In this document: one piece after another, positions 17,125-25,140 of the stretch
How the letters are laid out: each line of letters starts with the position of its first letter
Position numbering within the stretch: the stretch's first letter is position 1
Assembly (NCBI GenBank): GCA_038323835.1
Contig: JBBQHI010000025.1
Span: 1 to 57,857, forward strand
Source of the DNA: JACVRW01 sp038323835
GTDB lineage: Bacteria > Actinomycetota > Thermoleophilia > Solirubrobacterales > Thermoleophilaceae
Direction of reading: 5' to 3'
Length of the DNA stretch: 57,857 nucleotides
Notes under the pieces: model-generated
Databases searched by the model: none
Told to the model about the DNA's origin: nothing
Seen by the model: the letters and a program-made list of their open reading frames with translations, nothing else
Position numbers and translations under genes: made by a program

Positions 17125-18168
17125 ATGGTCGACTGGTCGCTTGCCCGTCAGGTCGCGCGCCTGTCCGCCGGCGCCGACGAGGCCCCGGAGGCGGGCCTCG
17201 ACCTGGCCGCGGTGTGCGCGGAGCTGGCGCCGCACGTGGCCGCATACACCGGGCTCGTGCCCACCACCCCGGTGCCGCCGCCGGAGCTGGTGACCCGCTC
17301 GGAGTGGGCGTCGGCCAACCTCGACTCGCTGTCCGACCTGCTCGACCCAGTGGCCGAGCGCCTCGACCGGCGGCTCTCGTTCGCCGGCCCGCTGGCGGGA
17401 GCGCTCCGGGTGGGCGCGGCGGCCACCGTGGCCGCCGAAGCCGGGCTCGTCATGGGCTACGTCTCCCAGAGGGTGCTCGGGCAGTACGACGTGTCTCTTC
17501 TGGGCGGCGACCGCCCGCCGCGGCTGCTCTTCGTGGCCCCGAACCTGAAGAAGGCAGTGACCGAGCTGGAGGTGGAGCGCGCCGGCTTCGAGCGCTGGAT
17601 CTGCGCCCACGAGCTCACCCACGTGTTCCAGTTCCAGGGCGTGCCCTGGCTGCGCGAGCACCTGGGGTCGCTCCTCCGGAGCTATCTCGCGTCGCTGGAG
17701 GTGAGGATCGACCGCGGGGCGGCGGGTGGCCTGCCGTCGCTGCCCAGTCCGGCCCGCCTGGTGGAGACCTTCCGCGAGGGCGGCCTTGTCGCGCTGATCC
17801 AGACGCGTGAGCAGCGTGCGGTGATGGCCCGGCTCCAATCCGCGATGGCGGTGGTCGAGGGCTATTCCGAGCATGTGATGGACGCGCTCGGCGAGCGGCT
17901 CATCCCCGACCTGCCCGTGCTGCGCGAGGCCATGGACCGCCGCCGCCACTCCCGCTCCGCGCCCGAGCGGGTGGTGGAGCGCCTCTTCGGCCTGGATCAG
18001 AAGGTCCAGCAGTACGAGCGGGGCAAGGCCTTCAGCGACGCCGTGGTGGCCCAGGGCGGCATCGAGGCCCTGAACCTCGTCTGGACCGCGCCCACCGCGC
18101 TGCCCGACGAGCGCGAGCTGCGCCGCCCGGAGCTCTGGCTCCGCCGCGTGGCTCCCCAGGCTGCTTAG
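17125..18168 (+). CDS. Zinc metalloprotease-like protein (F420-associated zincin family)
   Basis: Predicted 347 residues from the ATG at 17125. The zinc motif is CAHELTHVFQFQG (HELTH), preceded by LLFVAPNLKKAVTELEVER. A later glutamate in MAVVEGYSEHVMDALGERLI may complete the site. This matches the actinobacterial zinc-dependent metalloprotease family once annotated as coenzyme-F420-biosynthesis associated (zincin_2). No signal peptide is visible, so it is probably cytoplasmic. Eleven bases separate it from the LigD polymerase gene, making it the last gene of the end-joining run. Whether it acts in repair is unknown, and its true substrate in the family is not established. Confidence 0.82.
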   Translation: MVDWSLARQVARLSAGADEAPEAGLDLAAVCAELAPHVAAYTGLVPTTPVPPPELVTRSEWASANLDSLSDLLDPVAERLDRRLSFAGPLAGALRVGAAATVAAEAGLVMGYVSQRVLGQYDVSLLGGDRPPRLLFVAPNLKKAVTELEVERAGFERWICAHELTHVFQFQGVPWLREHLGSLLRSYLASLEVRIDRGAAGGLPSLPSPARLVETFREGGLVALIQTREQRAVMARLQSAMAVVEGYSEHVMDALGERLIPDLPVLREAMDRRRHSRSAPERVVERLFGLDQKVQQYERGKAFSDAVVAQGGIEALNLVWTAPTALPDERELRRPELWLRRVAPQAA

Positions 18169-18213
18169 ACCAGGCCGATTTCGGAGTTCCGCGTAACCCT
18201 CGGGCCCCGGGGG

Positions 18214-18241
18214 TTTACAAACATGTGTTCGGTGGTATATT
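18214..18241 (+). promoter_or_regulatory. Sigma-70-type promoter of the basic H1-like gene
   Basis: TTTACA (18214-18219) and TATATT (18236-18241) are near-consensus -35 and -10 hexamers separated by 16 bases, in an AT-rich island within very GC-rich DNA. The start codon lies 66 bases beyond the -10. Most genes in this window show no such clear hexamers, so this is probably a strong vegetative promoter. Confidence 0.65.
18218..18231. promoter_or_regulatory. LexA-like box overlapping the promoter
   Basis: CAAACATGTGTTCG differs at one defined position from the actinobacterial SOS box pattern CGAAC-N4-GTTCG. It spans the end of the -35 element and the start of the spacer, where a bound repressor would block RNA polymerase. 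Regulation by LexA is inferred from sequence only. Confidence 0.4.
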
Positions 18242-18251
18242 TCTACCGAAC
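18227..18251. promoter_or_regulatory. Inverted repeat around the -10 element
   Basis: GTTCGGT (18227-18233) and ACCGAAC (18245-18251) are perfect complements separated by 11 bases that contain the -10 hexamer. One arm is shared with the LexA-like box. It could be a second operator or a +1 hairpin at the transcript start. Confidence 0.45.
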
Positions 18252-18307
18252 TTAGAACTAACAAGGTATTTCGAAGCCCCGGAAGTGCCGGGGAAGGAGA
18301 GCCGAAA

Positions 18308-18862
18308 ATGGCAGCACAGACCGAAACGCAGCGTAAGGCCACCGCCCGCAAGGCCGCGGCCACCCGCCGCCGCAACGCCGCCAAGCGGAGCCAGTCGGCC
18401 CGCCGGGCCGCGGAGACCCGGGCCCAGGCCGAGCTGTCCACCATTGCCGCCGTGCAGGCCCAGGCCGAACGCGCCGTGCTGATCCCCGTGGGCGCCGCCC
18501 TCGTGGCTCGTGACGCCGTCCTCGATGTGGCCAAGCCCTACGTCGATGGCCGTGACAGCGCCGAGAAGGAGCTCACCAAGCTCCAGAAGCGCGTGTCCAC
18601 GAACCTGAGCAAGTTCGAGCGCCGCGGCACCACCGCCCGCAACCGGACCGTCCGTGAGGTGAAGCGCACCCGCACGCGCATCGAGCGCGAGCTGCGCCAG
18701 CGCCGCACCAAGGCCGTCCGCACGCTGAAGTCGGTGCGCCGCGACGCCGAGAAGCAGGTCAAGGTCGCTCGCCGCGACGCGGAGAAGCAGGTCAAGACGA
18801 CCAGCCGCGAGGCGCAGCGCCAGGCCGAGGGCCTCGCCAACCGCGTGACCGCGCTCGCCTAA
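18308..18862 (+). CDS. Basic Ala/Lys/Arg-rich coiled-coil protein (H1-like)
   Basis: Predicted 184 residues. The N-terminus (1-45) resembles histone H1-type tails, as in ARKAAATRRRNAAKRSQSAR. A middle amphipathic stretch (AVLIPVGAALVARDAVLDVA, then KPYVDGRD) follows. A long basic coiled coil then includes FERRGTTARNRTVREVKRTR and a repeated RDAEKQVK unit near the end. Composition suggests binding to DNA, RNA or another polyanion; the layout also recalls phasin or heparin-binding surface proteins. The ribosome binding site GGAAGGAGA is seven bases from the ATG. A strong promoter with a LexA-like box precedes it, and a hairpin terminator follows. Function is unknown; similar proteins appear lineage-restricted, which I infer. 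Confidence 0.75.
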   Translation: MAAQTETQRKATARKAAATRRRNAAKRSQSARRAAETRAQAELSTIAAVQAQAERAVLIPVGAALVARDAVLDVAKPYVDGRDSAEKELTKLQKRVSTNLSKFERRGTTARNRTVREVKRTRTRIERELRQRRTKAVRTLKSVRRDAEKQVKVARRDAEKQVKTTSREAQRQAEGLANRVTALA

Positions 18863-18890
18863 GGATTCACCGCTTCCCCCCTGCCCGGCT

Positions 18891-18946
18891 GGAGAGAGCG
18901 GAACGGGGCGAGACTGCCGGCAAACCCGGCAGTGCAGTATCTCTCC
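18891..18946 (+). other. Structured RNA segment downstream of the H1-like gene
   Basis: GGAGAGA (18891-18897) can pair with TCTCTCC (18940-18946), enclosing the hairpin ACTGCCGG/CCGGCAGT (18913-18933). With the stable terminator hairpin that follows, it could be part of the 3' UTR or a small RNA. No known family was recognised; it lacks the conserved core of glycine, TPP or c-di-GMP riboswitches. Confidence 0.3.
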
Positions 18947-18954
18947 TCCCTCAG

Positions 18955-18987
18955 CCGACGGCGCCTCCCAATACGGGGCGCCGTCGG
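18955..18987 (+). terminator. Strong intrinsic-type hairpin before mrp
   Basis: CCGACGGCGCC (18955-18965) pairs perfectly with GGCGCCGTCGG (18977-18987), an 11-bp stem followed by TCTTTG. It lies after the H1-like gene and before the mrp gene, so it probably ends the upstream transcript. Confidence 0.7.
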
Positions 18988-19050
18988 TCTTTGCGGGCCG
19001 CTCGCGGGGCCGGGCCTGCCCGTACTTGCCGTCTGCGAGAATCGGGCCTC

Positions 19051-20211
19051 ATGCCTTCCGAGACGCAGATTCGCGACGCCCTTCGCAACGTCATCGATCC
19101 CGAGCTCCGCAAGGACATCGTGACGCTCGGAATGGTCCGCTTCATCAAGCAGCCGGAGCCCGGCCGCGTGGATGTGGGGGTCTCACTCACCACGCCCGGA
19201 TGCCCGATCCGCTCCCACTTCGAGAAGGCCGTGGTGGACAACGTCACCGCGCTCGGCGACGTCGGCGTGGTCACCGTGGCCTTCGACGTGCTGAGCGACG
19301 ACGAGAAGTCCACCCTCGCCCAGCGCCTGGGCCGCCAGGACGGGCTCCCCGAGGGTGCGCTCGCCGCGGTGAAGAACGTGATCTGCGTGGCCTCGGGCAA
19401 GGGAGGGGTGGGCAAGTCCACTCTCACCGCCAACCTCGCCGCGGCCCTCCAGGCCGAGGGTCACAGCGCCGCCGCCCTCGACGCCGACGTGTGGGGATAC
19501 TCGATCCCGCGCATGCTCGGCGTTCACGGCCGCCCGCGCGTGTCCGCGGAGCGCAAGATCATTCCGCTCGAGGCCCACGGCGGCGTGAAGGTCATCTCCA
19601 TCGAGTTCTTCCTCTCCGAGCGAGATCAGGCCATCACCTGGCGCGGCCCGATGCTCCACAAGGCGATTCGCCAGTTCCTCGAGGACGTGGAGTGGGGTGA
19701 GCTCGACTACCTCCTGATCGACCTCCCGCCCGGCACCGGAGACGTGTCCATGACGCTCTCCCAGCTTCTGCCCCAGGCGAAGTTCGTGATCGTCACCACC
19801 CCGCAGCCGGCCGCCCAGAACGTGGCCAAGCGCGCGGCGGAGTCGGCACTGCGCTTCGACCTCGAGATCGCCGGCGTGATCGAGAACATGTCGGGCTTCA
19901 CCACGCCCACCGGCGAGCGCTTCACCATCTTCGGCGAGGGGGGCGGCCAGGTCCTCGCCGACGAGCTCGACGTGCCCCTGCTGGGCAAGATCCCGCTGCA
20001 GGAGGCCCTCCGCGTCGGTGCCGACGAGGGAGTGCCGCTGGTGTTGGAGGATCCCGACGCGCCCGCCTCCCAGGCGCTGCGCCACGCGGCCCGCGGCATC
20101 ATCGCCGCCACGCCGCAGCAGCTGGCGGTGCTTCAGGCCCCGTCCGGGCCGCCGGTTCCGGCGATCACGGGCACGGCGCTGCCGATGGCGCCCTCCGGCG
20201 CCGCCGGTTAG
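19051..20211 (+). CDS. Mrp/NBP35-family iron-sulfur cluster carrier ATPase
   Basis: Predicted 386 residues from the ATG at 19051. An N-terminal MIP18-like domain (DALRNVIDPELRKDIVTLGM, about 1-90) precedes the ATPase. The deviant Walker A is ASGKGGVGKSTLTANLAAAL. Also visible are LDADVWGYSIPRMLG, LLIDLPPGTGDVSMTLSQLL and GVIENMSGF. The family assembles and transfers Fe-S clusters in the cytoplasm. The usual C-terminal CxxC is not seen after the MSGF motif (MSGFTTPTGERFTIFGEGGG), as in several actinobacterial members. A Pro/Ala-rich tail closes the protein. The convergent ferredoxin gene ends 24 bases away. Confidence 0.93.
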   Translation: MPSETQIRDALRNVIDPELRKDIVTLGMVRFIKQPEPGRVDVGVSLTTPGCPIRSHFEKAVVDNVTALGDVGVVTVAFDVLSDDEKSTLAQRLGRQDGLPEGALAAVKNVICVASGKGGVGKSTLTANLAAALQAEGHSAAALDADVWGYSIPRMLGVHGRPRVSAERKIIPLEAHGGVKVISIEFFLSERDQAITWRGPMLHKAIRQFLEDVEWGELDYLLIDLPPGTGDVSMTLSQLLPQAKFVIVTTPQPAAQNVAKRAAESALRFDLEIAGVIENMSGFTTPTGERFTIFGEGGGQVLADELDVPLLGKIPLQEALRVGADEGVPLVLEDPDAPASQALRHAARGIIAATPQQLAVLQAPSGPPVPAITGTALPMAPSGAAG

Positions 20212-20235
20212 CAGGCCGCCGGGAGCGGCCGGGCC

Positions 20236-20502
20236 CTACGCCTTCTTCTTGTAGTACTCCGCGTTCATGAGGGTGAAGTGCTGCCACTCGTCGGGCAGCT
20301 GGTCCTCGGCGAAGCACGCATCCACCGGGCATGCCTCGACGCAGGCGTCGCAGTCGATGCACTCCTCGGGATCGATGTAGAGCATCTCCACGGCCTCGTA
20401 GTCAGGCTCGTCGGGCGTGGGATGGATGCAGTCGACCGGGCACACCTCGACGCACGAGTTGTCCTTCTGACCTATGCAGGGTTCGGCGATCACGTATGCC
20501 AT
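20236..20502 (-). CDS. fdxA: Seven-iron ferredoxin (FdxA type)
   Basis: Predicted 88 residues from the ATG at 20502; a longer in-frame start at 20616 has no support. The first cysteine set is PCIGQKDNSCVEVCPVDCIH and the second is EECIDCDACVEACPVDACFA, the pattern of [3Fe-4S]/[4Fe-4S] ferredoxins of actinobacteria. It ends in a basic KKKA tail. It carries electrons in the cytoplasm, for example to cytochromes P450 or other reductases. AAGGACA lies just upstream as ribosome binding site, and TACAAT (20558-20563, minus strand) is a plausible -10. It converges with the Fe-S carrier gene mrp. Confidence 0.93.
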   Translation of the reverse strand: MAYVIAEPCIGQKDNSCVEVCPVDCIHPTPDEPDYEAVEMLYIDPEECIDCDACVEACPVDACFAEDQLPDEWQHFTLMNAEYYKKKA

Positions 20503-20681
20503 GGGTGTCCTTGTCCTTCTCGTCTCGGGTAGGGCGCCCGCGGCGCGACGAGCGGGAATTGTACCGTTGAGAAATGCCAACTCGTCCGTAGCGCGCGCCA
20601 TCGGGGTCAACCGCACGGCCCGTTGTGCCGTTTGCCAGGGGATGGGGCGGATCAGCTCGTTCCTGTGTCCAACGGAGATGG

Positions 20682-21096
20682 ATGATCGTGCCGGTGGCCT
20701 TTGCCGCCACCCGCTACCGCTGGCAGGTGGTGGTGGCGTGTGCCGTGATCACGGCGATCGTGCTGCTGCTGGCCACGATCCCGGTCGATCCCGGCCGGGT
20801 GCTCGGCGATCCCGAGCGGTTCGAGCTGCGCCTACTGCCCGGGGGGCGAGGAGGTCCTGGTACTGATGCCGGGTGCGTCGCCGGCCGAGGCCCACGAGGT
20901 GGCGGAGCGCCTGAGAGTGAACGTGACCGAATCCGCCCCCGGCGGGCTGCGCCGCAGCATGTCGGTGGGCGTGGCCTCGGCCTCGGGAGCGGAGCTCCGG
21001 TACGAGGAGCTGTTCCGGCACGCCGACGCGGCCCTTCTCCAGGCCAAGCGCCAAGGCCGGGACGGCGTAGGACCGCAGGGCGGTGGGGCGCTCTAG
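20682..21096 (+). pseudogene. Diguanylate cyclase remnant (deleted and frameshifted)
   Basis: Starting at the ATG at 20682, one frame encodes a membrane-anchor-like N-terminus (VVVACAVITAIVLLLATIPV), then loses coherence near 20840. In a different frame the second half of a GGDEF domain appears: PGGEEVLVLMPGASPAEAHE, SMSVGVASASGAEL, and FRHADAALLQAKRQGRDGV, ending at 21096. The active-site loop reads GGEE. The first half of the GGDEF domain, including its metal-binding aspartate region, is missing. This indicates an internal deletion that also shifted the frame, leaving an inactive c-di-GMP synthase. An assembly error is less likely, given the large missing segment. Confidence 0.65.
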
Positions 21097-21105
21097 GCTG
21101 GCCCT

Positions 21106-21984
21106 GTGATCCTCCTGACCGGCGCCACGGGAACGGTGGGCTCGGCCCTCCTGCGCCGCCTCACCCGCGGGAAAGAGCCCGTCCGCTGCCTGGTGCGCGA
21201 CCCCCGCCGCCTCGGCGATCACCGCGTGCGCGTGCAGCTCGCCATGGGCGACCTCGTGGACCCGCCCTCCTTCCGGAACGCCCTGCGCGGGGTGCACACG
21301 GTGATCCACCTGGCCGCGTCGATCCGCGATGAGCCGCGGGCGTCGATCGAGGAGCTGAACGCCATGGCCACCCTGCGCCTGGTGCGCGCGGCGGAGCGAG
21401 CGGGCGCGCGGCGCTTCCTCTTCTTCTCGGCCCTCGGCGCCGAGCACCACTCCCGCACGCGGTTCTTCCGGGCCAAGGCCCTGGCCGAGCAGGCGGTGGA
21501 GACCTCCGGGCTCGAGACCGTGGTGTTCTCCCCCTCGATCGTCTACACGCCCGGCGATCCCTGGCTCACCCTCCTCGAGCGCTTCTCCTACCTGCCCGCC
21601 ATCCCGGTGTCCGGCTCGGGCCACTCGCTGTACCAGCCCATCTGGGCGGAGGACGTGGCCGACTGCGTGATGGCGGCGCTGGCGGCCGACGGGAACGGGC
21701 GCCGCCACTACGAGCTCGCCGGTCCCCAGACGCTCTCCTACGACGAAATCGTGCGCGTGGCCATGCGGCCCACCGGCAGGCGCCGGCGCCTGCTCCACGT
21801 GCCGGTGCCCGTGGTGCGCACCTCGCTGCGCGGGCTCGGCCGCGCCGTCGGGCCGCGGGCGTTCGCCACGTGGGAGGAGGCCGAGCTGATGGAGGAGCCC
21901 ATGACCACTCCTCGGGGCACGGCCGACGCCGAGTCCCTGGGAGTCACCCCGCTGGCCATGCCGGCCGTGGTGGGCAGCACCTAG
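21106..21984 (+). CDS. NAD(P)-binding protein, atypical SDR (NDUFA9-like)
   Basis: Predicted 292 residues, GTG start. The Rossmann motif is ILLTGATGTVGSALLRRL (TGATGxVG), followed by CLVRDPRRLGDHRVRVQLAM. Further motifs are VHTVIHLAASIRDEPRASIE and FLFFSALGAEHHSRTRFFRA. AKALAEQAVETSGLETVVFS and IWAEDVADCVMAALAADGNG resemble complex-I NDUFA9-like or quinone-binding atypical SDRs. No YxxxK active site is obvious. The substrate is unknown. It begins ten bases after the diguanylate cyclase remnant and ends in a GCGA-loop hairpin. Hairpin arrays then separate it from convergent groEL. Confidence 0.82.
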   Translation: MILLTGATGTVGSALLRRLTRGKEPVRCLVRDPRRLGDHRVRVQLAMGDLVDPPSFRNALRGVHTVIHLAASIRDEPRASIEELNAMATLRLVRAAERAGARRFLFFSALGAEHHSRTRFFRAKALAEQAVETSGLETVVFSPSIVYTPGDPWLTLLERFSYLPAIPVSGSGHSLYQPIWAEDVADCVMAALAADGNGRRHYELAGPQTLSYDEIVRVAMRPTGRRRRLLHVPVPVVRTSLRGLGRAVGPRAFATWEEAELMEEPMTTPRGTADAESLGVTPLAMPAVVGST

Positions 21985-22000
21985 CCGCAGAACGACGAGA

Positions 22001-22018
22001 GCCCGGCGCGAGCCGGGC
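22001..22018 (+). terminator. GCGA-loop hairpin after the SDR gene
   Basis: GCCCGGC and GCCGGGC form a 7-bp stem around a GCGA tetraloop, 17 bases after the SDR stop. No T-run follows. It shares its loop with the tandem array just downstream. A second small inverted repeat, CTGCAA-T-TTGCAG, follows at 22026-22038. Confidence 0.6.
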
Positions 22019-22040
22019 CCTCAACCTGCAATTTGCAGCC

Positions 22041-22197
22041 CTGGCCGATACGGAGCCGGGGGGCCCGGGGGGCGCGAGCCCCCCGGAGTACTTCCCCTGG
22101 CCGATACGGAGCCGGGGGGCCCGGGGGCGCGAGCCCCCCGGAGTACTTCCCCTGCCCGATACGGCGCGGGGGGGCCCGGGGGGCGCGAGCCCCCCGG
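22041..22197. repeat. Three tandem 46-56-bp units with GCGA-loop hairpins
   Basis: Units start at 22041, 22097 and 22152. Each opens CTGGCCGATACGGAGCC or a close variant. Each contains a hairpin with arms CCGGGGGGC and GCCCCCCGG around loop GCGA; unit 2 has one G fewer. Units 1 and 2 end GAGTACTTCCC, and unit 3 is cut after the hairpin. The array fills the convergent junction between the SDR gene and groEL. It may be a bidirectional terminator block or a mobile-repeat cluster. It is not a CRISPR array, because no unique spacers separate the units. Confidence 0.88.
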
Positions 22198-22206
22198 ATG
22201 CAATCA

Positions 22207-23838
<1,632 letters not shown>

Positions 23839-23869
23839 AAGCGTTTATTCCTTCCTGATCAGGTCTGGG

Positions 23870-24160
23870 TCAGCCGACCTTCGCGAGTACGTCCGACTCG
23901 CGCAGGACGAGCAGGTCGTCGCCTTCGACGACGATCTCCGTGCCGCCGTACTTGGAGTAGAGGACCTCGTCGCCCTCGCCAACGTCGAGAGGGATGCGCT
24001 TCTCGCCGTCGTCGTCCCATCTGCCGTCACCGACGGCCAGGACCTTGCCTCGCTGAGGCTTCTCCTTCGCGGTGTCCGGGAGGACGATGCCACTCGCGGT
24101 GGTCTCTTCCTCCTCGATCGCCTTGGCGATCAGCCGATCGCCCAGGGGCTTGAGCTTCAT
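23870..24160 (-). CDS. groS: Co-chaperonin GroES (10 kDa)
   Basis: Predicted 96 residues from the ATG at 24160. The frame extends further upstream, but those codons run through the CIRCE operators, so the internal start is correct. GGAGGT lies seven bases before it. Typical stretches are MKLKPLGDRLIAKAIEEEET, TASGIVLPDTAKEKPQRGKV and VGEGDEVLYSKYGGTEIVVE. GroES heptamers close the GroEL cavity. It is the first gene of the groES-groEL operon, with two HrcA-binding CIRCE elements upstream. Confidence 0.98.
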   Translation of the reverse strand: MKLKPLGDRLIAKAIEEEETTASGIVLPDTAKEKPQRGKVLAVGDGRWDDDGEKRIPLDVGEGDEVLYSKYGGTEIVVEGDDLLVLRESDVLAKVG

Positions 24161-24204
24161 GCGCGGTACCTCCGTCTGGGAGCGCGTCGCTGGTTGGTAA
24201 AAAA

Positions 24205-24233
24205 CTTGGCACTCAGAACGGTCGAGTGCCAAG
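24205..24233 (-). promoter_or_regulatory. CIRCE operator 1 (HrcA site)
   Basis: TTGGCACTC and GAGTGCCAA are perfect inverted arms separated by nine bases, the CIRCE pattern bound by the heat-shock repressor HrcA; one extra C/G pair extends it. It ends 45 bases upstream of the groES start. hrcA itself is not in the window. Confidence 0.93.
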
Positions 24234-24235
24234 GC

Positions 24236-24260
24236 TGGCACTCTAGCACCTGGAGTGCCA
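24236..24260 (-). promoter_or_regulatory. CIRCE operator 2 (HrcA site)
   Basis: TGGCACTC and GAGTGCCA are separated by nine bases, a second CIRCE directly upstream of the first, with only two bases between the units. Two adjacent sites imply tight, probably cooperative repression of groESL at normal temperature. Confidence 0.9.
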
Positions 24261-24312
24261 AGCGCCCAGGGGCGCACACGGGGCTCCAGAAGGGCGTTTG
24301 CCGCTCTGCGAG

Positions 24313-24711
24313 CTAGTTCTGAGCGGGCGCGTCCGGGCGCATCCGCTCCCGGATCTCGGACGGACGGTCCGAGATCTGAGAGAAGCGAACGACGGTCACG
24401 TCGTCGTTCGTGTCCACCTTGCGGCCGTAGATCTGCTCCAGGAAATGGACCATCTCGTCGAGTCGCCGGAACTCCGGGTTGTCGTGCTCGATGTCGCGCC
24501 GCGACAGTTCGCTGACCTTCTTCACCTCGACGCTGTCGATCACGGCCTCGAAGATGCGCTCGCGCGGGGAGTGCTGGAAGCCCACGGTGATCATCACCAC
24601 CTCGCCCTTGCGGTACTTCTTGCTCTTGTTCCCGAGCCGGATGGTGGCCGTCTTGCGGCCCCGCTTCAGCTGGTCGATGAAGACGGGTGAGTAGAAGTTG
24701 AGGACGAACAC
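24313..24711 (-). CDS. ASCH-domain-like protein
   Basis: Predicted 132 residues. The sequence MFVLNFYSPVFIDQLKRGRK, then TATIRLGNKSKKYRKGEVVM, has the ASCH/PUA-like look: an N-terminal strand, a basic KT-x-R segment and a GEVV strand. Helices FRRLDEMVHFLEQIYGRKV follow. ASCH domains bind RNA or modified nucleotides, so an RNA-related role is likely but unproven. A polar tail (ERMRPDAPAQN) ends the protein. Its codon use is somewhat less GC-rich than its neighbours. It lies between groES and a Nudix gene on the same strand, 12 bases after the latter. Confidence 0.75.
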   Translation of the reverse strand: MFVLNFYSPVFIDQLKRGRKTATIRLGNKSKKYRKGEVVMITVGFQHSPRERIFEAVIDSVEVKKVSELSRRDIEHDNPEFRRLDEMVHFLEQIYGRKVDTNDDVTVVRFSQISDRPSEIRERMRPDAPAQN

Positions 24712-24723
24712 GAACGCGGCAGA

Positions 24724-25140
24724 CTACTGGCCGGGCGCCACGCGGGAAAGCGCGGCGGCGGCCATATCGCGCTCGCCCTTGTAGCGCAGGCGCTCGGGTG
24801 CCTCCTCCAGGGGAATCCAGCGCGCCTCCTCGACCTCCCGGTCGTGGTCCCTGACGCTCCCCGACCGCCAGTGGAAGAGGAAGAAGCTCACGATCTTCAG
24901 CACCCGGTCGCCGTCGCGCCAGTACCAGTAGCGCACGTCCCCGAGCTTCTCCACCGGCTCGGCCTCCACCCCCGCCTCCTCCCGGACCTCGCGCCGCGCA
25001 GCCTCAACCGCCGACTCGTCCCCGTCCGGGCGCCCCTTGGGCAGCGCGAGCACGTCGTCGCGGACCCGGACCACGGCCACGAAGGGGCGGCCGCGGAACC
25101 GGCGCACCACCACGCCGCCGGCCGAGAACTCGCGGATCAC
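24724..25140 (-). CDS. Nudix hydrolase
   Basis: Predicted 138 residues. The Nudix box fits G-x5-E-x7-REUxEExGU exactly: G, RPDGD, E, SAVEAAR, REVREEAGV. The N-terminus is EFSAGGVVVRRFRGRPFVAV, and the middle strand WYWRDGDRVLKIVSFFLFHW is typical of diadenosine polyphosphate or mRNA-cap-type Nudix enzymes. It hydrolyses a nucleoside diphosphate linked to another moiety; the substrate cannot be told. The start overlaps the end of the upstream pcm gene by four bases, implying translational coupling. Confidence 0.92.
   Translation of the reverse strand: MIREFSAGGVVVRRFRGRPFVAVVRVRDDVLALPKGRPDGDESAVEAARREVREEAGVEAEPVEKLGDVRYWYWRDGDRVLKIVSFFLFHWRSGSVRDHDREVEEARWIPLEEAPERLRYKGERDMAAAALSRVAPGQ

Noticed and set aside
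18891..18946. Glycine or c-di-GMP riboswitch before mrp
   Set aside because: The GGAGAGA start resembles a glycine aptamer, but the conserved core blocks are missing; c-di-GMP consensus also absent.
22041..22197. Possible CRISPR array
   Set aside because: Units are contiguous tandem repeats without unique spacers and no cas genes are present.
24160..24277. Longer GroES start
   Set aside because: The extension would translate the CIRCE operators; the ATG at 24160 has a good ribosome binding site and the canonical N-terminus.
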